From NCBI GenBank assembly GCA_026126025.1, contig JAHCJZ010000002.1, positions 248,001-312,000 on the forward strand: a DNA stretch of 64,000 nucleotides, given 5' to 3'. This DNA comes from Bauldia sp. (lineage in GTDB: Bacteria; Pseudomonadota; Alphaproteobacteria; Rhizobiales; Kaistiaceae). The translations under genes and the position numbers were made by a program. Below the pieces are notes generated by a model. The model had not been told where the DNA came from. It searched no databases and saw only the letters and a list, made by a program, of their open reading frames with translations. Within the stretch, counting starts at the first letter, position 1; each line of letters starts with the position of its first letter. Positions 1 through 8,178 of this stretch are shown piece by piece.

Positions 1-376
1 AGCGGATCGGGCCTAGGCCAGAGCGGACCCGCCCAATGAGCCCGGCGATGCTCGCGAGGAGGGTCCCGATCAGCGGGCCGCCCACCTCCCAATCGAAGCC
101 GCTCTCCGCAGCGAGCTGACCGATCAGCGTGCCGGCGGAGGTGAGCGCGACCGCCAGCGAGGCGACGAAGGTGCGCGACTTCAGCAGGGGCTCGCCATTC
201 GTGGCGTTGACCGTCACGGGATCGGCCGCGAGGGCGCTCCTCGCCGCGGCGACCGCGTCGGCGCGGTCGGCGGCAGGAAGGTCGGCTTCACCGCGGCGCC
301 GCCGCACGGTGGCAACGGCATCCACGGCAGCTTCGGCGACGCGCAGTAGCGCGCCCCCGCGGGCACGGATGGGCAT
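1..376 (-). CDS. Holin-like phage membrane protein (partial, runs off left edge)
   Basis: An open frame starts at ATG 376 and stays open to position 1, giving at least 125 residues. A GGAG ribosome-binding site lies 10 bases upstream. The N-terminal 55 residues are Ala/Arg rich and charged. They are followed by two hydrophobic stretches, around SRTFVASLAVALTSAG and GPLIGTLLASIAGLIG. The gene follows the endolysin in the late operon, which is where a holin or other lysis membrane protein is expected. The holin role is inferred from position and hydrophobicity; no family was recognised with certainty. Confidence 0.6.
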   Translation of the reverse strand, partial: MPIRARGGALLRVAEAAVDAVATVRRRRGEADLPAADRADAVAAARSALAADPVTVNATNGEPLLKSRTFVASLAVALTSAGTLIGQLAAESGFDWEVGGPLIGTLLASIAGLIGRVRSGLGPIR

Positions 377-411
377 GGCGATTCTCCGGGGTTTGGGGGA
401 TGGAAGAGGAC

Positions 412-1062
412 TCAGCCGGGCTTGCGGCCAAAGGACTCGCGTAGGTTCCGGAAGACGCTCCGGCACCCCGTGCGCTGGGACAGATCAGGCGCGCCGGGAT
501 CGTCGGGCCGGCCCGGCGTCGGCGCCGGTGTCGATGGCGCAGCCAGTCGCGCCCGGATCATCTCGCGCAGGCGATCGCCGACCGGGATCGCTCCGCTGAT
601 GCTCCGGTCGAACGGCAGCACCGCGATGTCCCACTTGCCGGCCTGGGCGATGCCGAGCGTCGGCTGCACCTCGGCGTGGGAGAGGATGCGGTCGCGCTGC
701 ACCGGGATGCCGTACCGCTTGGCGAGCTGCGCGCAGACCTCGGCCAGCGTCGCCCACTGGACCGCGGTGATCGGGTACTTGCCCGCGCTGAACGGCCGCT
801 CGACGGCGCCCGCCATGGCGCAGACCGCAACGCTGATCGAGCCGGTGTTGCAGTTGCGGGTGTGGGCGGCATAGCGGCCGTCCGCCGTGGAATCATTGTC
901 GGCGATCGACCGGTCGCCGAGGACGAGATTGCCGTCGTCCTCGATCATGATGTGGTAGTGCTCGCGATCGACCGCGGACGCCTTCCATGCGCCCGCCGTC
1001 CAGTGGACGATGATCCGCTTGGCCGCAGCCGGGGGCATCCAGCCCGTTGGGATGGTTCGCAT
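412..1062 (-). CDS. Endolysin: N-acetylmuramoyl-L-alanine amidase (Amidase_2/PGRP fold)
   Basis: A 216-residue protein predicted to cut the amide bond between MurNAc and L-Ala of peptidoglycan at lysis. The N-terminal HWTAG motif (His20), the HYH at 35-37 and the late SHAEVQ (His129) followed by GKWD (Asp145) match the zinc ligands and active-site layout of T7 lysozyme/AmpD-type amidases. No signal peptide is seen, so release through a holin is expected; the next gene downstream is holin-like. The C-terminal 45 residues are Pro/Arg rich and may bind the wall. The ATG at 1062 has a GGAGACC ribosome-binding site, the form used by many stand-alone starts in this phage. The family call is strong. 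Confidence 0.9.
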   Translation of the reverse strand: MRTIPTGWMPPAAAKRIIVHWTAGAWKASAVDREHYHIMIEDDGNLVLGDRSIADNDSTADGRYAAHTRNCNTGSISVAVCAMAGAVERPFSAGKYPITAVQWATLAEVCAQLAKRYGIPVQRDRILSHAEVQPTLGIAQAGKWDIAVLPFDRSISGAIPVGDRLREMIRARLAAPSTPAPTPGRPDDPGAPDLSQRTGCRSVFRNLRESFGRKPG

Positions 1063-1080
1063 CGTTGGTCTCCGGACATG

Positions 1081-1101
1081 AAAAAGCCGCCACGAGGCGG
1101 C
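1081..1101 (-). terminator. Rho-independent terminator-like hairpin upstream of endolysin
   Basis: Read on the minus strand: stem arm GCCGCC, loop TCGT, arm GGCGGC, then TTTTT. It lies between the gene at 1126-1428 and the endolysin start, just before the GGAGACC ribosome-binding site. It has the full form of an intrinsic terminator, so lysis gene expression may depend on read-through or antitermination. Confidence 0.7.
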
Positions 1102-1125
1102 GTGAGTTGGTTCAGGCTGCAGTCG

Positions 1126-1428
1126 CTACTCGATTGCGAGAGGCCTAGACGCCGGCACCATGGCCACCCCGATTATCGCGGTCAGATCGTGCGCGGTCTT
1201 GACGGTCTCGTTGCGCAGGGACTCCACCGCCGCACCGGTCTGCCTCTGCTGCTGCGAATTTTCGATCAGCAGCATGGGCAGCCAAGCCAGCGAGCAGTCC
1301 CAGCCGTCGACTTCCTCGCCGGTGTTCGCGTCCGTGCCCCTGATCTGCTTCCACAGAGGGCAGGTGTGGCAGACCTTGATCATCGGCTTGCGCCAGAAGG
1401 GGCAATTCTTGTCCGCGGGACCGTACAT
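1126..1428 (-). CDS. Cysteine-containing small phage protein, function unknown
   Basis: A 100-residue protein with four cysteines in its first half (NCPFW, VCHTCPLW, DCSLAW), a spacing that could bind metal or form disulfides. The second half looks helical and soluble. It starts eight bases after the tail-fibre stop with a strong GGAGGG ribosome-binding site four bases from ATG 1428, so it is well supported as a gene. It sits between tail-fibre and lysis genes and is followed by a terminator-like hairpin. The family was not recognised; a tail-tip accessory or lysis-timing role is possible but unproven. Confidence 0.7.
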   Translation of the reverse strand: MYGPADKNCPFWRKPMIKVCHTCPLWKQIRGTDANTGEEVDGWDCSLAWLPMLLIENSQQQRQTGAAVESLRNETVKTAHDLTAIIGVAMVPASRPLAIE

Positions 1429-1436
1429 CTGCCCTC

Positions 1437-2321
1437 CTAGTCCTTGTTGCAGATAATCGCGTCGACATAGCGTACGCGCAGGTCGATGTTGTGGGAGTGT
1501 GCGTTTCCGCTGCCAGTGCTGCCCGTAGTGCCAGAGAAATTTGCGGAGAACGAGTGCTGATGGTTGGGAGCGTTGCTGGTGTTCTCGGTGCTGCTATTGA
1601 CGTTGTAGCCGGCGCTGTTGTCGACCGGCAGACCGCCGCCGGTGAGGTTGAACCGGCTGTAGGTATGAAAGTGCCCCCCCGCGTTGCCGGTGTTGCCGGA
1701 GACTGACCCCGAGAACTGGTGTGTATGGCTCGGTATTTGTGTCGCGGTCAGTACGTGATTGTCTGTCGCCACGCGCCCGAACACGGTGCTGAAATCGACC
1801 GATCCGCCGCTCGACGGCGTGCCGGTGACGAGCCGGATCGCCTTGTTGTTGTGCGTCGTCTGCTTGGTCCAGCCGGTCGGCGCCGCGGCCTGGAAGAACA
1901 GCATCGAAGTGCCGGTCGGGAACACATTGGCGTCGGCCGGAAGCGTGGCGATGCTGCCGAGGCCGAGCAGTGTGCGCAGCAGCCCTCGTGCCGCGGAGTC
2001 GAGGTCGCTGAGGCCGATGCTGACCTCGTAGATCTGCTTGGTGCCCGCCTCCCAGTCGCGCGCCGACGTGCCGCCCTCGGAATTGCGGTAGACCTGTGTG
2101 CGCGTCACCACATTGCCGCTGACCGCATAGGTCAGGAGCGCCAGCTCCCAGTATCCCTCAGCGTCGCCGGACACGCCGCGGATGCGGGCGAAGAACGTCT
2201 CGCCGTCGGCCTTCACGTCGCCCACCGCCGACAGCCCGACGATGGCTCCGGCCAGCGCCATCGTGCCGGGGCCGGTCGAGGTGCTCGTCTCGCCGACCAG
2301 CGAGTGCTGCGTCAGGGCCAT
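1437..2321 (-). CDS. Tail fibre/collar-type protein
   Basis: A 294-residue protein. The N-terminal half resembles attachment domains of tail appendages. From about residue 140 it carries a collar-like segment (TSMLFFQAAAPTGWTK), followed by His/Gly/Ser/Asn-rich stretches (IPSHTHQFSG, HFHTYS, NHQHSF, NAHSHNID). These resemble histidine-rich, metal-binding beta-helical fibre tips of phage tails and the microcystin-dependent-protein/tail-collar family. It is the last large tail gene before the lysis genes and is a good candidate for a receptor-contacting fibre. The assignment rests on composition and position, so the exact subfamily is open. Confidence 0.7.
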   Translation of the reverse strand: MALTQHSLVGETSTSTGPGTMALAGAIVGLSAVGDVKADGETFFARIRGVSGDAEGYWELALLTYAVSGNVVTRTQVYRNSEGGTSARDWEAGTKQIYEVSIGLSDLDSAARGLLRTLLGLGSIATLPADANVFPTGTSMLFFQAAAPTGWTKQTTHNNKAIRLVTGTPSSGGSVDFSTVFGRVATDNHVLTATQIPSHTHQFSGSVSGNTGNAGGHFHTYSRFNLTGGGLPVDNSAGYNVNSSTENTSNAPNHQHSFSANFSGTTGSTGSGNAHSHNIDLRVRYVDAIICNKD

Positions 2322-2322
2322 C

Positions 2323-3108
2323 TCAGAGGCGCTCCTCGACGGTCAGTTGCACCGCATGGATGTCCGGGAGGCCGGTCCATGATGGCGTGATGGCATTGGT
2401 CACCCGGCCCCAGACCGTCACCTGCGGCAGGCTGTCATGGGCCGGGTCGAGCACCAGCAGGATGTCGTTGGACTGGCCGTTGACGCGCCCGAGCCGCTCG
2501 ATCAGGCCCCAGCGCTGGGCGTTGTCGACCCACGGCAGGGAGATCGTCGTCGACCGGTAGTGCGGGCGGAGCCATGCAAGCGTCTGCCCGCCGCGGGCGC
2601 GCTCGATCTCGCTGAGGTCGTTCCAGCCCAGGTTGCCCCCCGGCGCGAAATTGTAGACCAGCGCTTCCCGCAGCCCGATCACCAGCCGCCCCGCTCCCGG
2701 CGCCGCCACCGCGCCGTCGGTAAGGTCGATCATGACGTGCCGCGCCATGACCGGCGCCGGAAGCAGCACCACCGCCATCCGGTAATCCGGGTCGAATTCG
2801 GGGTCGGCCGCGCCATAGGTCGCGTCGTGAAGATCGCCGGCCTCGGAGCCGCCCGCCTCGCTGGACACCCGCACCCGGACCGTCCCGGTCCCCGTAAGGT
2901 TGAGACCGGGAAGCGCCACCGTGTCCACGGCCCGGTCGACGCCGAGGTCGGCCTTGACCCAACCCGCGCCGGCCGTCGAGGAAAGCCAGAGCCCGTCTGT
3001 GACGTGCGGCGCCTTGAGCCGCGAGACCGGCGACCCGGCGAGGCTGCCGGAGGACGACAGCGCCGCTCCGTCCGCCATGTTGGTCGCGAGGATCGCCGCG
3101 CTAGCCAT
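2323..3108 (-). CDS. Tail protein, function unknown (follows tail hub)
   Basis: A 261-residue protein starting at ATG 3108, overlapping the hub gene stop by eight bases; a longer upstream start would run deep into the hub gene. The middle (residues about 30-180) is beta-rich, with segments such as VKADLGVDRAVDTVALPGLNLTG and MARHVMIDLTD that recall discoidin-like jelly-roll domains. The C-terminus ends in ...DIHAVQLTVEERL, typical of short phage tail-tip proteins. Position between the large hub protein and the fibre suggests a baseplate or tail-tip component. The discoidin resemblance is an impression, not a demonstrated homology. Confidence 0.65.
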   Translation of the reverse strand: MASAAILATNMADGAALSSSGSLAGSPVSRLKAPHVTDGLWLSSTAGAGWVKADLGVDRAVDTVALPGLNLTGTGTVRVRVSSEAGGSEAGDLHDATYGAADPEFDPDYRMAVVLLPAPVMARHVMIDLTDGAVAAPGAGRLVIGLREALVYNFAPGGNLGWNDLSEIERARGGQTLAWLRPHYRSTTISLPWVDNAQRWGLIERLGRVNGQSNDILLVLDPAHDSLPQVTVWGRVTNAITPSWTGLPDIHAVQLTVEERL

Positions 3109-5113
3109 AGACGACCATCTCCACCTGATCGATCCCGTCGCCGACCTCGATGTTGTCCTCCACGGCGATACCCCGGCGCTGGCCGCCGAGCCGGTCATAG
3201 TCAACGTCGACCAGATCGCCGATCTCGGTCACCAGCGCGCGGCGCACCAGCCCGACCCGGCGCAGCGGCCGCGGCAGCTTGTAGATGTCGAGCTGGCGGG
3301 TCGCCTCTGCGGATGCGTCGGCTTCGTCGATCATGTAGCTGTCGAACGGTCCGACATCCTGCGCCATCTCATAGGTCTGGCGCACGACGGTGTCGCTGGC
3401 GAGCGCGACCAGTCCCGGCTGCGCCCACACCTGGTCGGCGGCGCCGGCGAGGTCGGACTGCACCGTGTCGTTGCCTGAGTAGTAGAGCCGCAGCCGCCAC
3501 GGCGGAGGCGCCAGCATCGCCGGCAGGCGCTCGTGCGGCACCTCACCGATGATGTCCGCCATCCCGTAGGTCGCCGCCGCCGTGCCCTCCGGCTCCACCA
3601 CCGTGCCCACCCGGCAGCGGCCGTTGCGGCTGAAGGCGACATAGCCGGCAACCCCGTCGAGCAGCCGCTCCACCACATCCCGGATCGTCGCGTCGTCGTT
3701 TTCCCCGACCCACAGTCCGTGATCGTTCGGATAGGCCGCGGCGAGCGCCGTGAAGCTCGGCTCGTCGAACGCCGTGATCGGTCCGTAATCCTCGAGCACG
3801 CCGCGCAGGATCGCCGCCAGGTAAGCCTTGCCAGAAGAGCGGTAGGTGGCGGCGTCCACCGTCACCTGGCCGGCCGGCGTGCCGCCAAGCCGGATGAAGC
3901 CCTCGGCAAGGCAGGTGTCGTACTCGCCGCCGGCGATGGTGGCGCCGGCCAGCGCCGCAAAATTGGCATGGTCCTCGCCGAACGACAGCGCCGAGCCGCG
4001 GTCGCGCACCGCGAACACCGCGTCGAGCTCGCCGTCGTGGATCTGGTATGTCAGCAGGGCCCCATCCACCTGCGGCGGGGCGATGTTGAGCCGGTAGCCG
4101 AGGAGCACCGGCTTGGATTTGTTGACCAGCGCGTCGCCGCCCTCCTTGCCGCCGGTGCCAAGATAGAGCGTATCCCGCAGCGGCAACTGGAGCCGGAAGG
4201 AATCGTCGCGCATCGTCAGGCTGTAGGTCTTCTCGCTGAACTCCTGGTCGCGGGCGGTGCCGACGATGATGGTGCGCCAGTAGCGGAACGGGATGTCGGG
4301 CGACCCGGCTTTGACGACGATCCCGGTCCCCGCCACCGCCTGGAACAGCCGCTCGTCATAGTTTCCGTCGGCGTTGTCGAGGATCAGCATGCCGTCGCCC
4401 TGGGCCACGCCGCCGAAGCGGTCGCCGCCGCGCATCGATCGGCGGAAGGAAATGCGCGACAGGCGCGCGGCAAAATGCGTGGCGGGCGGGTCGTCGTTCG
4501 CCGAGGTCATCAGCGGGTGGGTGGCGACATTCGCCGCGGTCGACGCCTCGGCCTGCACGATGTCCGGTGCCCAGCCGATGACTTCGTCCCCGAGCGTGGG
4601 AAGACCGTCGTCGAGGTTCCACACCGACATGACCGCGGCGAGGGTGCAGGCATAGACGGTGTCCGGCCGCGTCAGGTCGACATAGGTGTTGATCGGCGAT
4701 CGGGTACCGAAGCGCAGCGCGACGGAGGGCACGTGAATAGGGGTAGTGACCGTCGGCGCCAGAGCCGCCAGAGCCAGTTCGGCCGCCGGCGCATCGATGC
4801 GGGTGCCCGTCATCAGCACCGGGGCGGCCGCAGCGAAAGTCAGGGCCGCCGGCGGAACGCCGATGTACCATCCGGCAGACGGCGCCGAAGCCCCCATGGT
4901 CAGGGCGGCCGCGGGGACGCGGACCAGGACGCTGTTCCCAACGATGGGTATTGCGGGCGCGAGGGCGAATGCCGCAGCCGGCGCATCAATACGAACGCCG
5001 GCCACAACAATGGGCGCGACCGCCGCAAGAGTGATCGCAGTCGCGGGTACCCCGACGCCGCCCCCGGGGATCCCGCCGAGCGGCGACGCGCCGAGCGGGC
5101 CAAAGCCTAGCAT
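3101..5113 (-). CDS. Large tail-tip/hub protein with N-terminal VPAxALTLAAxAP repeats
   Basis: A 670-residue protein. Residues about 20-135 contain six or so degenerate units of roughly 20 residues, each with a Pro-Ala-Ala-x-Leu core (VPATAITLAA, APAAAFALAP, VPAAALTMGA, VPPAALTFAA). The remainder is a beta-rich structural protein with segments such as RDQEFSEKTYSLTMRDDSF and ending ...DGIDQVEMVVYG, consistent with a siphophage tail hub or baseplate protein. It follows the distal tail proteins and is overlapped by the next tail gene. The repeats may form a spike or an attachment to neighbouring fibres. The structural role is inferred mainly from size and position. Confidence 0.7.
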   Translation of the reverse strand: MLGFGPLGASPLGGIPGGGVGVPATAITLAAVAPIVVAGVRIDAPAAAFALAPAIPIVGNSVLVRVPAAALTMGASAPSAGWYIGVPPAALTFAAAAPVLMTGTRIDAPAAELALAALAPTVTTPIHVPSVALRFGTRSPINTYVDLTRPDTVYACTLAAVMSVWNLDDGLPTLGDEVIGWAPDIVQAEASTAANVATHPLMTSANDDPPATHFAARLSRISFRRSMRGGDRFGGVAQGDGMLILDNADGNYDERLFQAVAGTGIVVKAGSPDIPFRYWRTIIVGTARDQEFSEKTYSLTMRDDSFRLQLPLRDTLYLGTGGKEGGDALVNKSKPVLLGYRLNIAPPQVDGALLTYQIHDGELDAVFAVRDRGSALSFGEDHANFAALAGATIAGGEYDTCLAEGFIRLGGTPAGQVTVDAATYRSSGKAYLAAILRGVLEDYGPITAFDEPSFTALAAAYPNDHGLWVGENDDATIRDVVERLLDGVAGYVAFSRNGRCRVGTVVEPEGTAAATYGMADIIGEVPHERLPAMLAPPPWRLRLYYSGNDTVQSDLAGAADQVWAQPGLVALASDTVVRQTYEMAQDVGPFDSYMIDEADASAEATRQLDIYKLPRPLRRVGLVRRALVTEIGDLVDVDYDRLGGQRRGIAVEDNIEVGDGIDQVEMVVYG

Positions 5114-5145
5114 TGGCAGCAGTCGCTCATGCTAGTCTCCGAAGG

Positions 5146-5595
5146 ATGAGGGAGCGCCTTGCCGCTGGCGCGGCTATCACTCTGACCATCATCTTGATGA
5201 TCATCTCGATGGGATCGTCACCGGTCGCTGCGCAGACCGAAGCTGAGATGCGCGATCGGCTCTGCGCGACCTACGAGCGCGAGGTGCGCACGCCGGCCGG
5301 CACCTATGTGGATTGTGTCGGTCTCGGCCGGGCGATCGAGATCGACTGGACCGAGAAATGGGCCGAGGCGATCGGCCAGGCGCTGCACTACGCCGCCGAG
5401 ACCGGGCTCCACCCCGGCATCATCCTGATCTGCCGCCAGTCGCAGGGCGCCTGCCTCGCCCACGCGCTACGGCTGGAGTCGACGCTCGCCCATTGGGGGA
5501 TCGCAATAACGGTCTGGTATTGCGGGATCGAGGCGAAGACGCTGGCGGTGTGCGACGCGCGGAAGTTGGCGGCGCATCAGCTCAAGACCCAGTAG
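5146..5595 (+). CDS. Exported PD-(D/E)XK-like protein, plus-strand moron in the tail module
   Basis: A 149-residue protein read opposite to all surrounding late genes. The ATG at 5146 gives a clear signal peptide: MRERL, then a hydrophobic core to about residue 24, with probable cleavage after SPVAA (residue 29). The mature part has six cysteines and the pattern TYVDC (Asp56) ... AIEIDW (Glu65, Asp67) ... KWAEAIGQ. This resembles the conserved core of a widespread family of small secreted proteins with a nuclease-like PD-(D/E)XK fold. Its 3' end overlaps the convergent tail gene by 19 bases. Isolation and opposite orientation suggest expression in the lysogen. Its biological function is unknown. 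Confidence 0.75.
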   Translation: MRERLAAGAAITLTIILMIISMGSSPVAAQTEAEMRDRLCATYEREVRTPAGTYVDCVGLGRAIEIDWTEKWAEAIGQALHYAAETGLHPGIILICRQSQGACLAHALRLESTLAHWGIAITVWYCGIEAKTLAVCDARKLAAHQLKTQ

Positions 5596-6242
5596 CCGCC
5601 CGCGAGCCAGTTATCGCCAGTATCGGCCTTGTCGTAGGTGTGATCGGCGGGCGTCTGGCCGGGATTGTAGATCGTGTAGCCGTAGCGGACGCCGTTGTTG
5701 GTGCCGTCCGTGAATGCTCCGGTCGCGCCCCACGTCGGGGTGTTCACCGAGAATCCCAACGAGCCACCGCTGTAGACGCCGAGGAACCCGGCCACGAGCA
5801 CGGGCGGCGTCGCGCCGGAAGCATTGGCATTCTGTTGATCGGGGTCGCCTGTCGTTGTCTGGCCGCCGCCGGCGGTATAGGCCGCAGAGGTAAAGCCGCC
5901 GCCGAAAATGAGGAGAACGTTAGTATTTCGAGCGTCGCCGAACTGCGTGGGGATCGTCGCACCGATGTCGGCAGCGGTCAGCACCTTGTGCCACAAGCGA
6001 CCTCGGAAGACGCCCGAGGTGGTATTCTGGGGCGACACCCACCCACTGCCGGCATTGACGTTGCTCACGCCGCCGGACGTGTTCTGAGACCACCACGCCA
6101 TCACCGCAAAGTCGCCCACCGAAACCACCCCGCCAGTGCCGGAGGTCGGTATGGTGATGTCGGCAGTGTTGACGTTCGACGCGATGGCGCGCAGGGCGAG
6201 CGCCGGCCGCCTGCGAATGATCGGGATCATCCCCGGCAGCAT
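5577..6242 (-). CDS. Tail-associated structural protein, function unknown
   Basis: A 221-residue protein, Gly/Thr/Ser/Asn rich and predicted beta-rich, with short aromatic motifs (MAWWSQNTSG, GYWVLS at the C-terminus). Such composition is typical of phage appendage or receptor-binding domains. It starts five bases after the preceding gene and ends opposite the exported plus-strand gene. The N-terminus (MLPGMIPIIRRRPALAL) is basic and hydrophobic and may attach it to the tail. No family was recognised. Confidence 0.65.
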   Translation of the reverse strand: MLPGMIPIIRRRPALALRAIASNVNTADITIPTSGTGGVVSVGDFAVMAWWSQNTSGGVSNVNAGSGWVSPQNTTSGVFRGRLWHKVLTAADIGATIPTQFGDARNTNVLLIFGGGFTSAAYTAGGGQTTTGDPDQQNANASGATPPVLVAGFLGVYSGGSLGFSVNTPTWGATGAFTDGTNNGVRYGYTIYNPGQTPADHTYDKADTGDNWLAGGYWVLS

Positions 6243-6247
6243 CAGGA

Positions 6248-6703
6248 TCAGGCCTTCTTCCCGTCCAGCCCGAGTTCGGCCATCAACTCGTCGCGGGTGA
6301 CGCCGAGCAAGGCGAGCGCCGCGTCCACCTTCTCGGCCCGCGTCGGCGGCGGTGGCGGCGGCGGAATGTCCTCCAGCTCAAATACCCGGCGCACGGTGCC
6401 GTCGTCCTCGACATAGGAGGGCTCACCGGTCCGCTGCTTGCCCTCGGGCACGGGATCGTCCTCCGCGGCCGCGAGGCCGTAGCGCGCCAACTCCTCCTCG
6501 CCCCACACCCCGTCATCGACGAGCTGCGCGACCTTGCCGATGTCGATCGTGTCGCGCACCGGATAAGGGTCGCACTCCTCCTCCTCCTGCCGCCCGTCGC
6601 GGTAGAGGATCGTGCGGGTGGTGTAGACCGTATCGGTGCGCTCGAGCGTGACGGTGCCGGTGATCGGCTCCCACACCCCGTCGCGCTTGATGACGATGGT
6701 CAT
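6248..6703 (-). CDS. Small tail-region protein with polyproline hinge
   Basis: A 151-residue acidic protein. The N-terminal half is beta-rich (MTIVIKRDGVWEPITGTV). Residues about 115-121 form an uninterrupted run of seven prolines, and the C-terminal 30 residues look helical (TRAEKVDAALALLGVTRDELMAELGL). A polyproline hinge followed by a short helix is common in phage proteins that tether or chaperone fibres. It lies in the fibre gene cluster with a ten-base spacer from the upstream gene. No family was recognised. Confidence 0.65.
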   Translation of the reverse strand: MTIVIKRDGVWEPITGTVTLERTDTVYTTRTILYRDGRQEEEECDPYPVRDTIDIGKVAQLVDDGVWGEEELARYGLAAAEDDPVPEGKQRTGEPSYVEDDGTVRRVFELEDIPPPPPPPTRAEKVDAALALLGVTRDELMAELGLDGKKA

Positions 6704-6712
6704 GCGGCTCTC

Positions 6713-7717
6713 CTAAGCTGCGCGACGCAAGATCGCGGTGACGTAGACGGTGCTCGCCCGCACGACATAGGCGACACCGAGGATCTGGGAGGTGGTGATC
6801 GAGTACGGGCCGGCTTCCACCCCATCCATGAGGAGCCACGCGCCGTTGAGCGTCAGCGTCCGCGTCGAGGTCGCCGCGCCGAACCACAGGACGCCGCTCT
6901 GGCCGGTCTTGAGGTTCGATGGTGCGCTGAGGTTGCGGTTGCCGCCGAGCGCGAGGACGGCGTTGCTGCCGCCGCCGAAATTGAAGCCCGCGGCGAAGTC
7001 CACCGCGATGTCTGAGCCGTCGGTGAGGACCGCGAGCGCCGCGGCGCCCCACACCTCCGCCACGCTGAGCGCCCGCGTCGTATCAGTGCCGGCACGGTAC
7101 TCGGACGCGACCGCCAGCTCGACGACGCCCTCCGCGCTCGTGCTGGCGTCGGGCAGATTGCCGGCTGGCAGCACGCCGGTGACGGCCGCCGCCTGAGCGA
7201 GATTGAGCGCGCCCCATTCCGGGTCGTTGGCGCCCGCGAGGAGCGCCTGATGCTGCGTTCCCAGCGCCAGCCGGGCGGGCACGGTCGCGTTACGGACCAG
7301 AATGTCGCCGCGGGTGGTCAGGAGCGAAGACATGACCGCGCCTGCGGCCGCAACATTCGTCGCGTCCGTCACATCGGCCCCGTCCTCGACGTTGGCGATG
7401 GCGCGGAGGTTCGCCCCCGTCAGATCCTCGGCCAGGAGCGTCAGCATCACCCGCGGCGCGGACGTGAAGTCTACCTTGCTTGTGCCGGCGGACGACTCGT
7501 GAACCGTCGTCCGCTCCAGCACGCCGCCATCGTCAAAGGTGCCGAGACCGTTCTCCCACTGCGTCTTGTCCGCGCTCTCGGCGCGGTAGCTGTAGGTCGC
7601 TTCGTCCGTCAGCCCGGCGCCGGTGAGGTTGCGGTAGCCGGCGACGGCGACCCCGTCGGCAAAGTCGGCCGTCCCGCTCGATCCGGCAGTGAAGAAGACC
7701 GTGTTGGCGAATGCCAT
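6713..7717 (-). CDS. Probable tail fibre/appendage protein
   Basis: A 334-residue Ala/Gly/Thr-rich protein, almost free of cysteine, with an N-terminus (MAFANTVFFTAGSSGTADFA) and repeated LTGAGLTDEAT-like segments typical of phage fibre shafts and appendage-attachment domains. The region around TTRGDILVRNATVPARL strongly resembles connector segments found in many prophage fibre proteins. It is expressed with the 149-residue gene immediately upstream, one base away. The fibre role is inferred from composition and neighbourhood. Confidence 0.7.
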   Translation of the reverse strand: MAFANTVFFTAGSSGTADFADGVAVAGYRNLTGAGLTDEATYSYRAESADKTQWENGLGTFDDGGVLERTTVHESSAGTSKVDFTSAPRVMLTLLAEDLTGANLRAIANVEDGADVTDATNVAAAGAVMSSLLTTRGDILVRNATVPARLALGTQHQALLAGANDPEWGALNLAQAAAVTGVLPAGNLPDASTSAEGVVELAVASEYRAGTDTTRALSVAEVWGAAALAVLTDGSDIAVDFAAGFNFGGGSNAVLALGGNRNLSAPSNLKTGQSGVLWFGAATSTRTLTLNGAWLLMDGVEAGPYSITTSQILGVAYVVRASTVYVTAILRRAA

Positions 7718-7718
7718 C

Positions 7719-8168
7719 TCAGGTCGTCTCCTCTCCGCCGTAGCTCAGCGTGAAGATGCCGTCATCGTGCCATGCCACCAGGAAGTTCGTCCCCTCCACC
7801 GCCGTGATCGAGGAGTCGAAGTCGATATAGGCCAGCGGCTTGCCGCTTGTGGCATCGTAGATCACCGCCGCATCGGCCGGGCCGATGTCCCCGCCGGTCG
7901 CCGTGACGTCCACGTCGTCGGCGTCCAGCATGGCATCGTTGGTGGTGACGGTCGTGACGCCCACGCTCGTCAGCGTTTCGCCGCCCGTGGTCCAGCCGCC
8001 GCCATCGACCTCGAACCCCCCGCTGTCGCTGACATCGTCGACATGCGCGTCGGTGGCATCGAACGACGCGCTGTCGTCGAGTAGCATCAGCTTGAGGCTG
8101 TTCAGGTCGACGCTCTGATCGAGGAACAGGGCCGTCGTGTGATTGTAGACCGAAACGGTAATGGCCAT
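7719..8168 (-). CDS. Small Asp-rich phage protein downstream of tape measure
   Basis: A 149-residue acidic, beta-rich protein (KLMLLDDSASFDATDAH, GDIGPADAAVIYD). Genes of this size and composition next to fibre genes in alphaproteobacterial prophages are structural, but no specific family was recognised. It follows the tape measure gene by ten bases and precedes the next fibre gene by one base, so it is part of the same transcript. A role as a tail-tip or fibre adaptor is an inference. Confidence 0.65.
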   Translation of the reverse strand: MAITVSVYNHTTALFLDQSVDLNSLKLMLLDDSASFDATDAHVDDVSDSGGFEVDGGGWTTGGETLTSVGVTTVTTNDAMLDADDVDVTATGGDIGPADAAVIYDATSGKPLAYIDFDSSITAVEGTNFLVAWHDDGIFTLSYGGEETT

Positions 8169-8178
8169 GGGGTGATCC

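Noticed and set aside
3533-5110. 525-residue plus-strand open frame opposite the tail hub
   Set aside because: Arg/His/Gly-rich random composition on the antisense of a well-supported gene.
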